From Caulobacteraceae bacterium (GTDB taxonomy: Bacteria > Pseudomonadota > Alphaproteobacteria > Caulobacterales > Caulobacteraceae), in contig CANJPZ010000007.1 of NCBI GenBank assembly GCA_947476325.1, forward strand, positions 1 through 64,000: 64,000 nt of DNA. The letters run 5' to 3'. The stretch's first letter is position 1; each line of letters begins with the position of its first letter. Positions 19,760 to 26,982 of the stretch are shown piece after piece. Both the position numbers and the translations under genes were made by a program. Below the pieces are notes generated by a model that was not told the DNA's origin, did no database searches, and was given only the letters and a program-made list of their open reading frames with translations.

Positions 19760-20661
19760 AGCCCCGCGACGAGTCCGGCGAACAGGATCAGGCCCGCCTC
19801 GCGGTTGGATTTGAACAGCTTAAGGGCCAGGGCCGGATCGTCGATCTGCACCCGGCTGGCCTGCCAGGACAGGTGCAGGGCGAACAGGCCGGCGAACGGC
19901 AGGAACAGCGGTCCGAGCCGCCCGGCATAGGCGGCGCTGAGGGCGAGGAACGCCGCCGCGGCGTAGAAGGCCAGCACGCCCCAGCGGGCGTTGGGGCCGA
20001 GGCGGCGGGCGGAGGATTTCACCCCGGCCAGGGCATCGTCTTCGATGTCCTGGATGGCGTAGATGGTGTCGTAGCCCAGGGTCCAGAACACGCCGCCGGC
20101 ATAGAGCAGCACCGCTTCGGGGGCCAGTTTGTGAGTCGCGGCGGCAAAGCCCAGCAGGGCGCCCCAGTTGAAGGTGATGCCCAGCCAGGCCTGGGGCCAC
20201 CAGGTCATGCGCTTCATGAACGGATAGGCGGCGACCAGGGCCAGCGATCCTATGCCCAGGGCGATGGCGACGAGGCCAAGCGTCAAAAGGATGCCCAGCG
20301 AGATCAGGCTGCAGACGGCGATGAAGGCCACGGCCTGTTTGACGCTGATCTGACCCGAGGCGATGGGCCGGCCGGCGGTGCGGGCGACGCGCGCGTCGAT
20401 GTCGCGGTCGACGATGTCGTTGAAGGCGCAGCCCGCCGCGCGCATCAAGGCCGCTCCGACCGCGAAGACGATCAGCAGGTAAGGCGAGGGCCAATGACGC
20501 TGGGCCGACGCCGCCAATGCGATCCCCTGCCAGCCCGGCAGCATCAGCAGCCATATGCCCACCGGCCGGTCGAACCGGCCCAGCTTCAGCCACGGCCGGA
20601 TGGCGATCGGCGCATGGCGGTCCACCCAGTTGGCGGGCGCGGCGTCGGGGAGGATGCTCAT
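19732..20661 (-). CDS. ubiA: 4-hydroxybenzoate polyprenyltransferase
   Basis: The 309-residue membrane enzyme prenylates 4-hydroxybenzoate in ubiquinone synthesis. The first Asp-rich motif NDIVDRDIDARVARTAGRP is at about residue 83, and the second, YDTIYAIQDIEDDALAGVKS, at about residue 195. Eight or nine hydrophobic segments fill the rest. RPVGIWLLMLPGWQGIAL is also typical of UbiA. It heads a minus-strand series ending in ubiD, so both quinone enzymes may share a transcript through the overlapping methyltransferase and YjbR genes. Confidence 0.96.
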   Translation of the reverse strand: MSILPDAAPANWVDRHAPIAIRPWLKLGRFDRPVGIWLLMLPGWQGIALAASAQRHWPSPYLLIVFAVGAALMRAAGCAFNDIVDRDIDARVARTAGRPIASGQISVKQAVAFIAVCSLISLGILLTLGLVAIALGIGSLALVAAYPFMKRMTWWPQAWLGITFNWGALLGFAAATHKLAPEAVLLYAGGVFWTLGYDTIYAIQDIEDDALAGVKSSARRLGPNARWGVLAFYAAAAFLALSAAYAGRLGPLFLPFAGLFALHLSWQASRVQIDDPALALKLFKSNREAGLILFAGLVAGLWPGAASVL

Positions 20662-20806
20662 GATCCTGCTCTACACTGCCCCCGGGCATCGGCGCCACAG
20701 TGCGCGCAAATTCGCGTATCAGCATTAACCATCGCTCGCCCAGCGCGGGACGTTCCTGTATTCGGGCGGGCTTTTTTCCGCGGATCGAACCCACAAGGCG
20801 CGCGCC

Positions 20807-22591
20807 ATGAGCGAGCAGACTTACGAAGAGGACGACGAGAGGCGTCCACGGCTTTTGACCAATCTGCAGGTGCTGGGTTTTGTCTGGCGCCGGTGGATGG
20901 AACAGCCGCGCCGGTTCGTCGCCGTCACGGGCCTGTTCCTGCTGGGCACCTTCTGCGAGCTGGCTATTCCCTGGGCGGCGGGTGGGCTGGTGGACGCGGT
21001 GGCGGCGCCGACCCGCGTGGCAAAAACGGCCTGGACCGCCTGGGCGACCCTGTCGACGCTGTACGTCTTCTATTACGCCAGCCGGCTGAGCGCCTTCCGG
21101 ACGATGAACTACTTCTCGTCCAGCGCCATGGATCGGCTGGTGCGCGAAGGCTTTGCCCGGGTGCAGGCCTTTTCGGCCGACTGGCACGCCTCAAGCTTTG
21201 CCGGCGCGACCGTGCGCAAGGTCACCCGCGCGATGTGGGGCTTTGATGCGGCCACCGACGCCGTCATCCTGATGCTGACGCCGACCCTGATCGTGCTGGG
21301 GGGGCTGGCCATTTCGATCGCCGTCCGCTGGCCGGCGGTGGGCCTGTTCGTGGCCGGGGTGATCGTGTTCTTCATCATCTTCCAGCTGTTGATGATCAAG
21401 TTCTTCATCCGGCCGGTGAACCTGAAGTCCAACGCCCTCGACACCCGCATCGGCGCGGCCCTGGCCGACGCCATCAGCGGCAACCCGGTGGTCAAGGGCT
21501 TCGGCGCCGAGGCCCGCGAGGAAGCCCGCTTCGCCCAGACGGCCGATGCCTGGCGCCGCGCGGTGTCGCGCACCTGGAACCGGTTCAACATCCTCAGCAT
21601 GGGATCGAACGTGCTGATGGTCAGCCTGCAGGCCGGCCTGACGGGACTGCTGATCTGGCGCTGGAGCGACGGCCAGGCCTCGGCCGGCGACGTCGCCTTT
21701 GCGATCACCGCCTTCATGCTGATGCAGGGCTATCTGCGAAACTTCAACGAGACCCTGCGCACCCTGCAGCGTGGGCTGGACGATGTGCTGGACGTCGCCC
21801 AGTTCCTGCGCACCGAGCCGCAGCTGGCAGACGCGCCGGATGCGCCGGCCTTCACCGGCCAGGAGGGCGAGATCGTCTTCGAGAACGTCACCTTCGGCTA
21901 CGAGAACCAGGCCCAGCACCTCTATCAGGACTTCAACCTGACCATCCGGCCGGGCGAGCGAGTGGCGCTGGTCGGACCCACGGGCGCCGGCAAATCGACC
22001 TTCGTCAAGCTGATCCAGCGGCTTTATGACGTGCAGGAAGGCCGCATCCTGATCGACGGCCAGGACATCGCGCGGGTTACGCAAGGCACGCTGCGCCGGG
22101 CCATCGCCACGGTCCCGCAGGACCCGGCCCTGTTCCACCGCGCCATTGGCGAGAACATCGCCTATGCGCGGCCGGACGCCACGCAAGGCGAGGTCGAACT
22201 GGCAGCGTGGCGGGCCAGAGCGCATGAGTTCATCTCGATCCTGCCCAATGGCTACGGGACCCTGGTCGGCGAGCGGGGCGTCAAGCTGTCGGGCGGCGAG
22301 CGCCAGCGCGTGGCCATCGCCCGGGCCTTCCTGGCCGATGCGCCGATCCTGGTGCTGGACGAGGCGACCTCGTCGCTGGACGTCGCCACCGAACGCCAGG
22401 TCCAGGCTGCGACCGAGGAACTAATGGCGGGACGGACCACCATCGTCATCGCCCACCGCCTGTCGACCATCCGTTCGGCCGACCGCATCCTGGTGTTCGA
22501 GGACGGCCGCATCGTCGAGGAAGGCCGTCACGCCGACCTGGTCGCCCGCGGCGGCGCCTATGCGCGTCTGCATGCGGTGACGGAGGGGTAG
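20807..22591 (+). CDS. ABC exporter, fused permease-ATPase, substrate unknown
   Basis: The 594-residue half-transporter has six membrane helices in residues 25-310, then an ATPase domain. Motifs are Walker A VGPTGAGKSTFVKLIQR, Q-loop TVPQDPALFH, signature LSGGERQRVAIARA, Walker B ILVLDEATSSLD and H-loop IAHRLSTIRSADR. It differs clearly from the exporter at 11554-13329 and has no lipid A genes around it, so its substrate cannot be inferred. It is transcribed divergently from ubiA across a 145-base gap. Confidence 0.92.
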   Translation: MSEQTYEEDDERRPRLLTNLQVLGFVWRRWMEQPRRFVAVTGLFLLGTFCELAIPWAAGGLVDAVAAPTRVAKTAWTAWATLSTLYVFYYASRLSAFRTMNYFSSSAMDRLVREGFARVQAFSADWHASSFAGATVRKVTRAMWGFDAATDAVILMLTPTLIVLGGLAISIAVRWPAVGLFVAGVIVFFIIFQLLMIKFFIRPVNLKSNALDTRIGAALADAISGNPVVKGFGAEAREEARFAQTADAWRRAVSRTWNRFNILSMGSNVLMVSLQAGLTGLLIWRWSDGQASAGDVAFAITAFMLMQGYLRNFNETLRTLQRGLDDVLDVAQFLRTEPQLADAPDAPAFTGQEGEIVFENVTFGYENQAQHLYQDFNLTIRPGERVALVGPTGAGKSTFVKLIQRLYDVQEGRILIDGQDIARVTQGTLRRAIATVPQDPALFHRAIGENIAYARPDATQGEVELAAWRARAHEFISILPNGYGTLVGERGVKLSGGERQRVAIARAFLADAPILVLDEATSSLDVATERQVQAATEELMAGRTTIVIAHRLSTIRSADRILVFEDGRIVEEGRHADLVARGGAYARLHAVTEG

Positions 22592-22604
22592 GGCTGACAC
22601 GGTC

Positions 22605-22883
22605 TTGTATCCGGCGCAGTGTGCGAGCGTGAACCGGTCCCGTCGCAAACTGCACCCCGTCGCCCGCTGGACTCTCGACGGTTTTGGCGTGGTGTTTCTG
22701 GCGTTGGGGACGATTGGCATCTTCGTGCCGGGCTGGCCGACGACAGTGTTCTGGATCGGGGCGGTGGTCTGTTTTCTCAAGACCCGGCCGAACGCAGTCC
22801 GGCCGCTGCTGCGCACGGCCATCGTCGGTCCCGCGATCCGCTGGTTCCTGCGCTGGAAACCGTTCAGGAAGAAGCGGGTCTAG
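22605..22883 (+). CDS. YbaN-family (DUF454) inner membrane protein
   Basis: The 92-residue protein has two hydrophobic segments in the YbaN/DUF454 arrangement: WTLDGFGVVFLALGTIGIFV, then GWPTTVFWIGAVVCFLKTRP. The LPTTPFL-like GWPTTVF and the C-terminal basic tail (WKPFRKKRV) are typical. An internal GTG at 22629 (VNRSRRK) is an equally plausible start. It follows the ABC exporter by 13 bases and may be co-transcribed. Function unknown. Confidence 0.8.
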   Translation: MYPAQCASVNRSRRKLHPVARWTLDGFGVVFLALGTIGIFVPGWPTTVFWIGAVVCFLKTRPNAVRPLLRTAIVGPAIRWFLRWKPFRKKRV

Positions 22884-22917
22884 AACCAGTCGACAATCAA
22901 CCCAATTTCAACCGGCT

Positions 22918-23009
22918 GTCCTCGCGAAGGCGGAGACCCATCGTCAATCTGCCAGTTCAGCCTCGCAGTCCGGCTTAAAACCCGGTTGGGTCCCAGCCTC
23001 CGCGGGGAC
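22918..23009. repeat. inverted repeat of the intergenic GGACCC type
   Basis: The arms GTCCTCGCGAAGGCGGAGACCC (in two parts, 22918-22939) and GGGTCCCAGCCTCCGCGGGGAC (22988-23009) are near-perfect complements separated by 48 bases. Variants of this GGGTCCC-AGCCT-CGCGGGGA motif recur in the window, for example at 40556-40606. It occupies the gap between two convergent genes and could end transcription in both directions. Confidence 0.6.
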
Positions 23010-23046
23010 GGCCGGACAAAAGGCGGACCGGGCGTGAAATTGGCCC

Positions 23047-23367
23047 TTAAGGCTTCATCAGGCGGCGGTTGTTGGCGCGGACCTTGCGGCGATAGTGGGT
23101 TACCGCCTTGTGCGTTGTGCCGACCGGCGAGGCGCCCAGGTTGTTCAGGGCCATGGTCTGCAGCGTAAACAGCGAATCGACCTTCTCGCTAATCATCTGC
23201 TCGGCTTCGGCCTGGGCGGCGGTTCCGCCGGCCGCCAGCTTGAGCGTGCGCAGGCCGATGACCGAGCTGGCCTCCAGTCCCAGCGACCAGGCGTCGAACC
23301 CCAGGGCCATCCAGCCCGTGGAGCTGAGGGTGGTGGGAAACGCAAACGGCAGTTTCATATGACGCAT
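23047..23367 (-). CDS. small conserved-looking hypothetical protein
   Basis: The 106-residue product reads MRHMKLPFAFPTTLSSTGWM at the start, then a long helix-prone stretch (AWSLGLEASSVIGLRTLKLA, then AAQAEAEQMISEKVDSLFTL) and a basic C-terminus ending in HYRRKVRANNRRLMKP. The amphipathic helices and the Lys/Arg tail are somewhat phasin-like, but I do not claim that family. An internal ATG three codons in is an alternative start. No signal peptide or ribosome site is evident. Confidence 0.65.
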   Translation of the reverse strand: MRHMKLPFAFPTTLSSTGWMALGFDAWSLGLEASSVIGLRTLKLAAGGTAAQAEAEQMISEKVDSLFTLQTMALNNLGASPVGTTHKAVTHYRRKVRANNRRLMKP

Positions 23368-23394
23368 GATGTGACTGTAAGGCCTGGGTGCGGG

Positions 23395-23976
23395 TTAAGG
23401 TTCCAGTCCAGGATGGGCCTTGCGGCCGCCCCAGGCATCGTCCATCCGCAAGGGATCGAACGCTTTTCCGCCGATTGATCGAATCCAGGGCAGGGGTGTG
23501 AGCAGGACGATCAACGCAAAGCTCAAACGCGCCCCGAGGTCAGCGCCCAGCCGGTACTGACCGGCGGCCAGGGTTGCGAAAAGCACCAGCACCAGCCCCG
23601 CGCCGAGAATCGCCAGCACCCCGCCATAGACGCCGAGCCGAACGTTGCCGGCCGTCCTGAAGCGTGCGCCGGGCGCCTGAACAGCGGCGCTTGCCAGCAG
23701 AGCACGGATAAACGGCGTGAAGGCGCCCGTCTGGTCATTGCGCCTGCCAAGGCCCGCATAGCTCATCGAGCCAATGGCGATGCGGCGGCGGCCGAAGGTC
23801 AGGGCCAGAACCTGCTCGCCGTCGGCGAAGCGGCCGGCGCCAGTGGTCAGTCTGGCGAGTTTGAGGTCGGTCAGGCCATAACGCCGGGCGCGCAGGCCGT
23901 CTTCCACAAGGGCGTCATCTTCCAGCCGCCAGGTCGTGGGCCGGGTCAGGGCGCCGCGGCGGACCTCGTAGATCAC
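23395..23976 (-). CDS. hypothetical membrane protein, 193 aa
   Basis: The N-terminal half looks like a small beta-rich cytoplasmic domain (VLALTFGRRRIAIGSMSYAG). Two membrane helices follow: VYGGVLAILGAGLVLVLFAT and a second near LSFALIVLLTPLPWI. The C-terminus has GGKAFDPLRMDDAWGGRK. I do not recognise the family. Its start overlaps the folB stop by four bases, so the two are translationally coupled, which may mean only shared transcription. Confidence 0.7.
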   Translation of the reverse strand: MIYEVRRGALTRPTTWRLEDDALVEDGLRARRYGLTDLKLARLTTGAGRFADGEQVLALTFGRRRIAIGSMSYAGLGRRNDQTGAFTPFIRALLASAAVQAPGARFRTAGNVRLGVYGGVLAILGAGLVLVLFATLAAGQYRLGADLGARLSFALIVLLTPLPWIRSIGGKAFDPLRMDDAWGGRKAHPGLEP

Positions 23977-24377
23977 GCTTTTTCCAGAACCAGTTCGACG
24001 CCGGCGGCCTCGGCACAGGGCGCCAGGGCTTCAGGCTTTTCGACCCGCACCCGTACGCGCCGGGCGTGAGGCTGATCGAGGCAGGCGCGGGCCAGCTGCT
24101 CGGCATAGGTCTCGACCAGCTTCAGGTGGCCGGAGGCCGCCACCGCGTGGGCTGCGGCGGTGATCGATTCGTAGTTCACCGTATCGGCGATGGTCTCGAA
24201 ACCGCTGGTCTCGATGGTCAGCTCCACGTCGATGACCAGAGGCTGCCGGCGGCCGTGCTCGTGATCATAAATGCCGATCTCTGCGTCCAGCCTTATGCCG
24301 CGCACAAAGACCGTGGCTTCGGTCAGGCGCACGCCGGACTTGGCGTCGAGGGGCGGGAAAGGGATCGGCGCAGCCAT
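23973..24377 (-). CDS. folB: dihydroneopterin aldolase
   Basis: The 134-residue enzyme converts 7,8-dihydroneopterin to 6-hydroxymethyl-dihydropterin and glycolaldehyde in folate synthesis. Family features are VRGIRLDAEIGIYDHEHGR near the N-terminus, the substrate-binding VNYESITAAAHA, LVETYAEQLARACL and a C-terminal VEKPEAL. The start at 24377 (MAAPIPFPPL) was chosen because the open frame upstream of it is composition shadow from the neighbouring reductase gene. Transcribed 20 bases after that reductase. Confidence 0.92.
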   Translation of the reverse strand: MAAPIPFPPLDAKSGVRLTEATVFVRGIRLDAEIGIYDHEHGRRQPLVIDVELTIETSGFETIADTVNYESITAAAHAVAASGHLKLVETYAEQLARACLDQPHARRVRVRVEKPEALAPCAEAAGVELVLEKA

Positions 24378-24397
24378 GCTTGCAACTCGTCTTTCGT

Positions 24398-25123
24398 TCA
24401 GGACGCCAGGTGCTGGCCGGCGTCGACCGCGATCATCTGGCCTGTAACACTTGAAGCCCCGATCAGGTAGCGCAAGGCGCCGGCGATTTCTTCCGGATCC
24501 ACGGCGCGGGCCAGAGGCGTGGCGGCGACCTCGGCTTCGAAATCGGCGGGGCTCTGGTGGATTGAGGCCAGGGTGGGTCCAGGTCCAATGCCGTTGACGC
24601 GGATGCGGGGCGCCAGGGCGAGGGCGGCCATCCGGGTGGCGTTCCAAAGGGCGGTCTTGGCCAGGGTGTAGCTGAAGAAGTCCTCGCCCGGATGCAGGAC
24701 GCGCTGGTCAAGGATGTTGACCACCAGGCCGTCGCGGCCCGCCGGCAGGGCGGCCGCCATGGCCTGGGTCAACAGAACCGGCGCCCGCAGATTGACCGCC
24801 AAGTGCTCGTCCCACGAGGCAGGGGTCAGACTGGCTAGGGTGTCGGCCTCAAACAGCGAGGCGTTGTTGACCAGCAGGGTGACCGGGCCCAGCCGGGCGG
24901 CTTCTTCCACGATGGCGGCGGCGCTGGCGGGTAGCGACAGGTCGGCGGCGTAAACGGCCGAGCGCATGCCCAGAGCCGAGATCTCGCCCGCCAGGGCGTC
25001 GGCCTCAACTTCGGCATGGCGGTGGTGGATCAGGATGTCGTAGCCTAGGCCCGCGGCGGCGAGCGCCAGCGCCCGGCCGATGCGGCGGGGGGCGCCTGTA
25101 ACGATGGCAGTTCCCTTGGACAT
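24398..25123 (-). CDS. SDR family oxidoreductase, FolM/pteridine reductase-like
   Basis: The 241-residue short-chain dehydrogenase has the NADP motif TGAPRRIGRALALAAAGLGY. The TGxxRRIG variant with Arg instead of the usual Gly residues is typical of pteridine reductases such as PTR1 and FolM. The catalytic region includes LVNNASLFEAD, then YTLAKTALWNATRMAALALA, and the C-terminal SSVTGQMIAVDAGQHL. Its position directly upstream of folB supports a role in reducing dihydropterin or dihydrofolate. A different SDR substrate remains possible. Confidence 0.82.
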   Translation of the reverse strand: MSKGTAIVTGAPRRIGRALALAAAGLGYDILIHHRHAEVEADALAGEISALGMRSAVYAADLSLPASAAAIVEEAARLGPVTLLVNNASLFEADTLASLTPASWDEHLAVNLRAPVLLTQAMAAALPAGRDGLVVNILDQRVLHPGEDFFSYTLAKTALWNATRMAALALAPRIRVNGIGPGPTLASIHQSPADFEAEVAATPLARAVDPEEIAGALRYLIGASSVTGQMIAVDAGQHLAS

Positions 25124-25154
25124 CGCTCACTCCACGGCGAGCGCGGGCGCCGGA

Positions 25155-25235
25155 TTAGTCGAAGCGCTTGAACTCGATGATGTTCAGAATGCCGTAGATG
25201 GCGAGGAAGCCAAAAATGATGCCGATCGCGACCAT
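25155..25235 (-). CDS. 26-residue single-pass membrane microprotein
   Basis: An ATG at 25235 with an AAGGA ribosome site about nine bases upstream opens a frame of 26 codons ending in TAA. The protein starts MVAIGIIFGFLAIYGILN, then IIEFKRFD: one hydrophobic helix followed by a charged C-terminal tail, the standard layout of an inner-membrane microprotein. It lies between the SDR gene and the aldehyde dehydrogenase gene, on the SDR strand. Too short for usual gene finders. No family is recognised; conservation could not be checked. Confidence 0.65.
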   Translation of the reverse strand: MVAIGIIFGFLAIYGILNIIEFKRFD

Positions 25236-25372
25236 GGCGGAAAATCCTTCGAGTCTCTCTGTGGGCTCCGATTAACGTTCATCGCACAAAGCGGCAAGGC
25301 ACCTTTCGAAAGCTGCGGCGATCAGCCATATCTGGGGCCAACGCCAAAACCAGACCTTCGGGAGAAGACCCC

Positions 25373-26812
25373 ATGCGCGAATATCTCAAATTCTACATCG
25401 AGGGAAAATGGGTCGATCCGGTTACGCCCAGGACTCTGGACGTCATCAACCCTGCCAACGAGCAGGTTGCCGGCCACATCTCGCTGGGCTCGGCCGCCGA
25501 CGTCGACCGCGCGGTCGCCGCCGCCAAGAAGGCCTTCACATCGTTCTCGCGCACAACCCGCGAGGAGCGCCTTGAGCTGCTGCAGGCGATCCTGGCCGAA
25601 TATCAAAAGCGTTTCGGCGACATCGCCGCCGCCGTGACCGAGGAAATGGGCGCACCCACCAGCCTGGCCCAGAACGCCCAGGCCCCGATCGGCATGGGCC
25701 ACTTCGCCACCGCCATCGAGGTCCTGAAGACCTTCACCTTCGATCAGGACCGCGGCGCGACCCACATCGCGAAAGAGCCGATCGGCGTCTGCGCCTTCAT
25801 CACCCCCTGGAACTGGCCCCTGAACCAGATCGCCTGCAAGGTCGCCCCGGCCCTGGCCGTGGGCTGCACCATGGTGCTCAAGCCCTCGGAAATCGCGCCC
25901 TTCTCGGGCCAGATATTCGCCGAGGTTCTGGACGCCGCCGGCGTGCCGGCCGGCGTGTTCAACCTAGTCAACGGCGACGGCCCCACCGTGGGCGCGGCGC
26001 TGTCGAGCCACCCGGACGTTGACATGGTCTCGTTCACAGGCTCGACCCGGGCCGGGATCGAAGTCGCCCGCGCGGCGGCCCCGACCGTCAAGCGCGTCCA
26101 CCAGGAGCTGGGCGGCAAGAGCCCCAACATCATCCTGGATGACGAGATCCTCGGCAAAAGCGTCGCCGGCGGCGTCAAGCACGTGATGAACAACTCCGGC
26201 CAGTCGTGCAACGCGCCGACCCGGATGCTGGTCCCGGCTGCGCGCATGGGCGAAGCCATCGAGGCAGCCAAGGCCGCCGCCGACTCCATCACTGTGGGCG
26301 ATCCGGCCGGCAACTTCCGCATCGGCCCGGTGGTCTCGCAGGTTCAGTGGGACAAGATCCAGGGGCTGATCCAGAAGGGCCTCGACGAGGGCGCGACCCT
26401 GGTCTCCGGCGGCGTCGGCAAGCCCGAGGGTCTGGACAAGGGCTATTACGTAAAGCCCACGGTCTTTGCCAATGTAACCAACGACATGACCATCGCCAAA
26501 GAAGAGATCTTCGGACCGGTGGTCTCGATCCTCGGCTACGACAGCCTCGATCAGGCCATCGAGATCGGCAACGACACCGAGTACGGCCTGGCCGCTTATG
26601 TGGCCGGCGCCGATCTTGCCCGCGCCCGTGAAGTGGCCTCGCGCCTGCGCGCCGGTCAGGTGTCGATCAACGGCGCCGGCGGCGACCTGATGGCCCCGTT
26701 CGGCGGCTACAAGATGAGCGGCAACGGTCGCGAGTGGGGCGACTTCGCCTTCCACGAGTTCCTGGAAGTCAAAGCGGTGCTCGGCTACTCGCCGAAGCAG
26801 GCCGCGGAGTAG
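25373..26812 (+). CDS. NAD(P)+-dependent aldehyde dehydrogenase
   Basis: The 479-residue enzyme oxidises aldehydes to acids. The catalytic Glu is at 245 in HQELGGKSPNIIL and the catalytic Cys at 279 in NNSGQSCNAPTRM. The cofactor loop FTGSTRAGIEVARAA and the N-site ITPWNWPLNQIACKVAPALA are typical. Its substrate cannot be fixed by sequence. Lying immediately upstream of two PQQ alcohol dehydrogenases and followed by its own terminator, it may handle aldehydes those enzymes release. Confidence 0.94.
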   Translation: MREYLKFYIEGKWVDPVTPRTLDVINPANEQVAGHISLGSAADVDRAVAAAKKAFTSFSRTTREERLELLQAILAEYQKRFGDIAAAVTEEMGAPTSLAQNAQAPIGMGHFATAIEVLKTFTFDQDRGATHIAKEPIGVCAFITPWNWPLNQIACKVAPALAVGCTMVLKPSEIAPFSGQIFAEVLDAAGVPAGVFNLVNGDGPTVGAALSSHPDVDMVSFTGSTRAGIEVARAAAPTVKRVHQELGGKSPNIILDDEILGKSVAGGVKHVMNNSGQSCNAPTRMLVPAARMGEAIEAAKAAADSITVGDPAGNFRIGPVVSQVQWDKIQGLIQKGLDEGATLVSGGVGKPEGLDKGYYVKPTVFANVTNDMTIAKEEIFGPVVSILGYDSLDQAIEIGNDTEYGLAAYVAGADLARAREVASRLRAGQVSINGAGGDLMAPFGGYKMSGNGREWGDFAFHEFLEVKAVLGYSPKQAAE

Positions 26813-26822
26813 GGATCTGGAA

Positions 26823-26846
26823 GGCGCCCGGAGCGATCCGGGCGCC
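26823..26846 (+). terminator. intrinsic terminator of the aldehyde dehydrogenase gene
   Basis: A perfect 10-bp stem GGCGCCCGGA / TCCGGGCGCC encloses a GCGA loop, 11 bases after the stop codon. It is followed by ACTTGTT rather than a long T-run, so efficiency may be moderate. The same GGCGCCCGG stem family recurs in the terminators near 31.5 kb. Confidence 0.75.
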
Positions 26847-26894
26847 ACTTGTTCCTGGAAGCGCCGGGACCCGCCGGAAGATGTACCGGCGATA

Positions 26895-26982
26895 CCCATT
26901 GAAATTCCCGCCATGACGCGTCACGCTGTCGCCCAAGCGGGGCCGTGAAGAGTCTCGGCATGGGTGTTGGGGAGCGGGCGAT
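26895..26982 (+). promoter_or_regulatory. conserved leader of the first quinoprotein gene, with TGACGCGTCA
   Basis: This stretch matches the region before the second quinoprotein gene: CCATTGAAATTCCCG, then the 10-base palindrome TGACGCGTCA (26914-26923), GCCC...GGGG..G and finally GGGGAG ahead of CGATATG. Conservation across two non-coding leaders points to a shared operator and promoter rather than chance. Confidence 0.6.
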
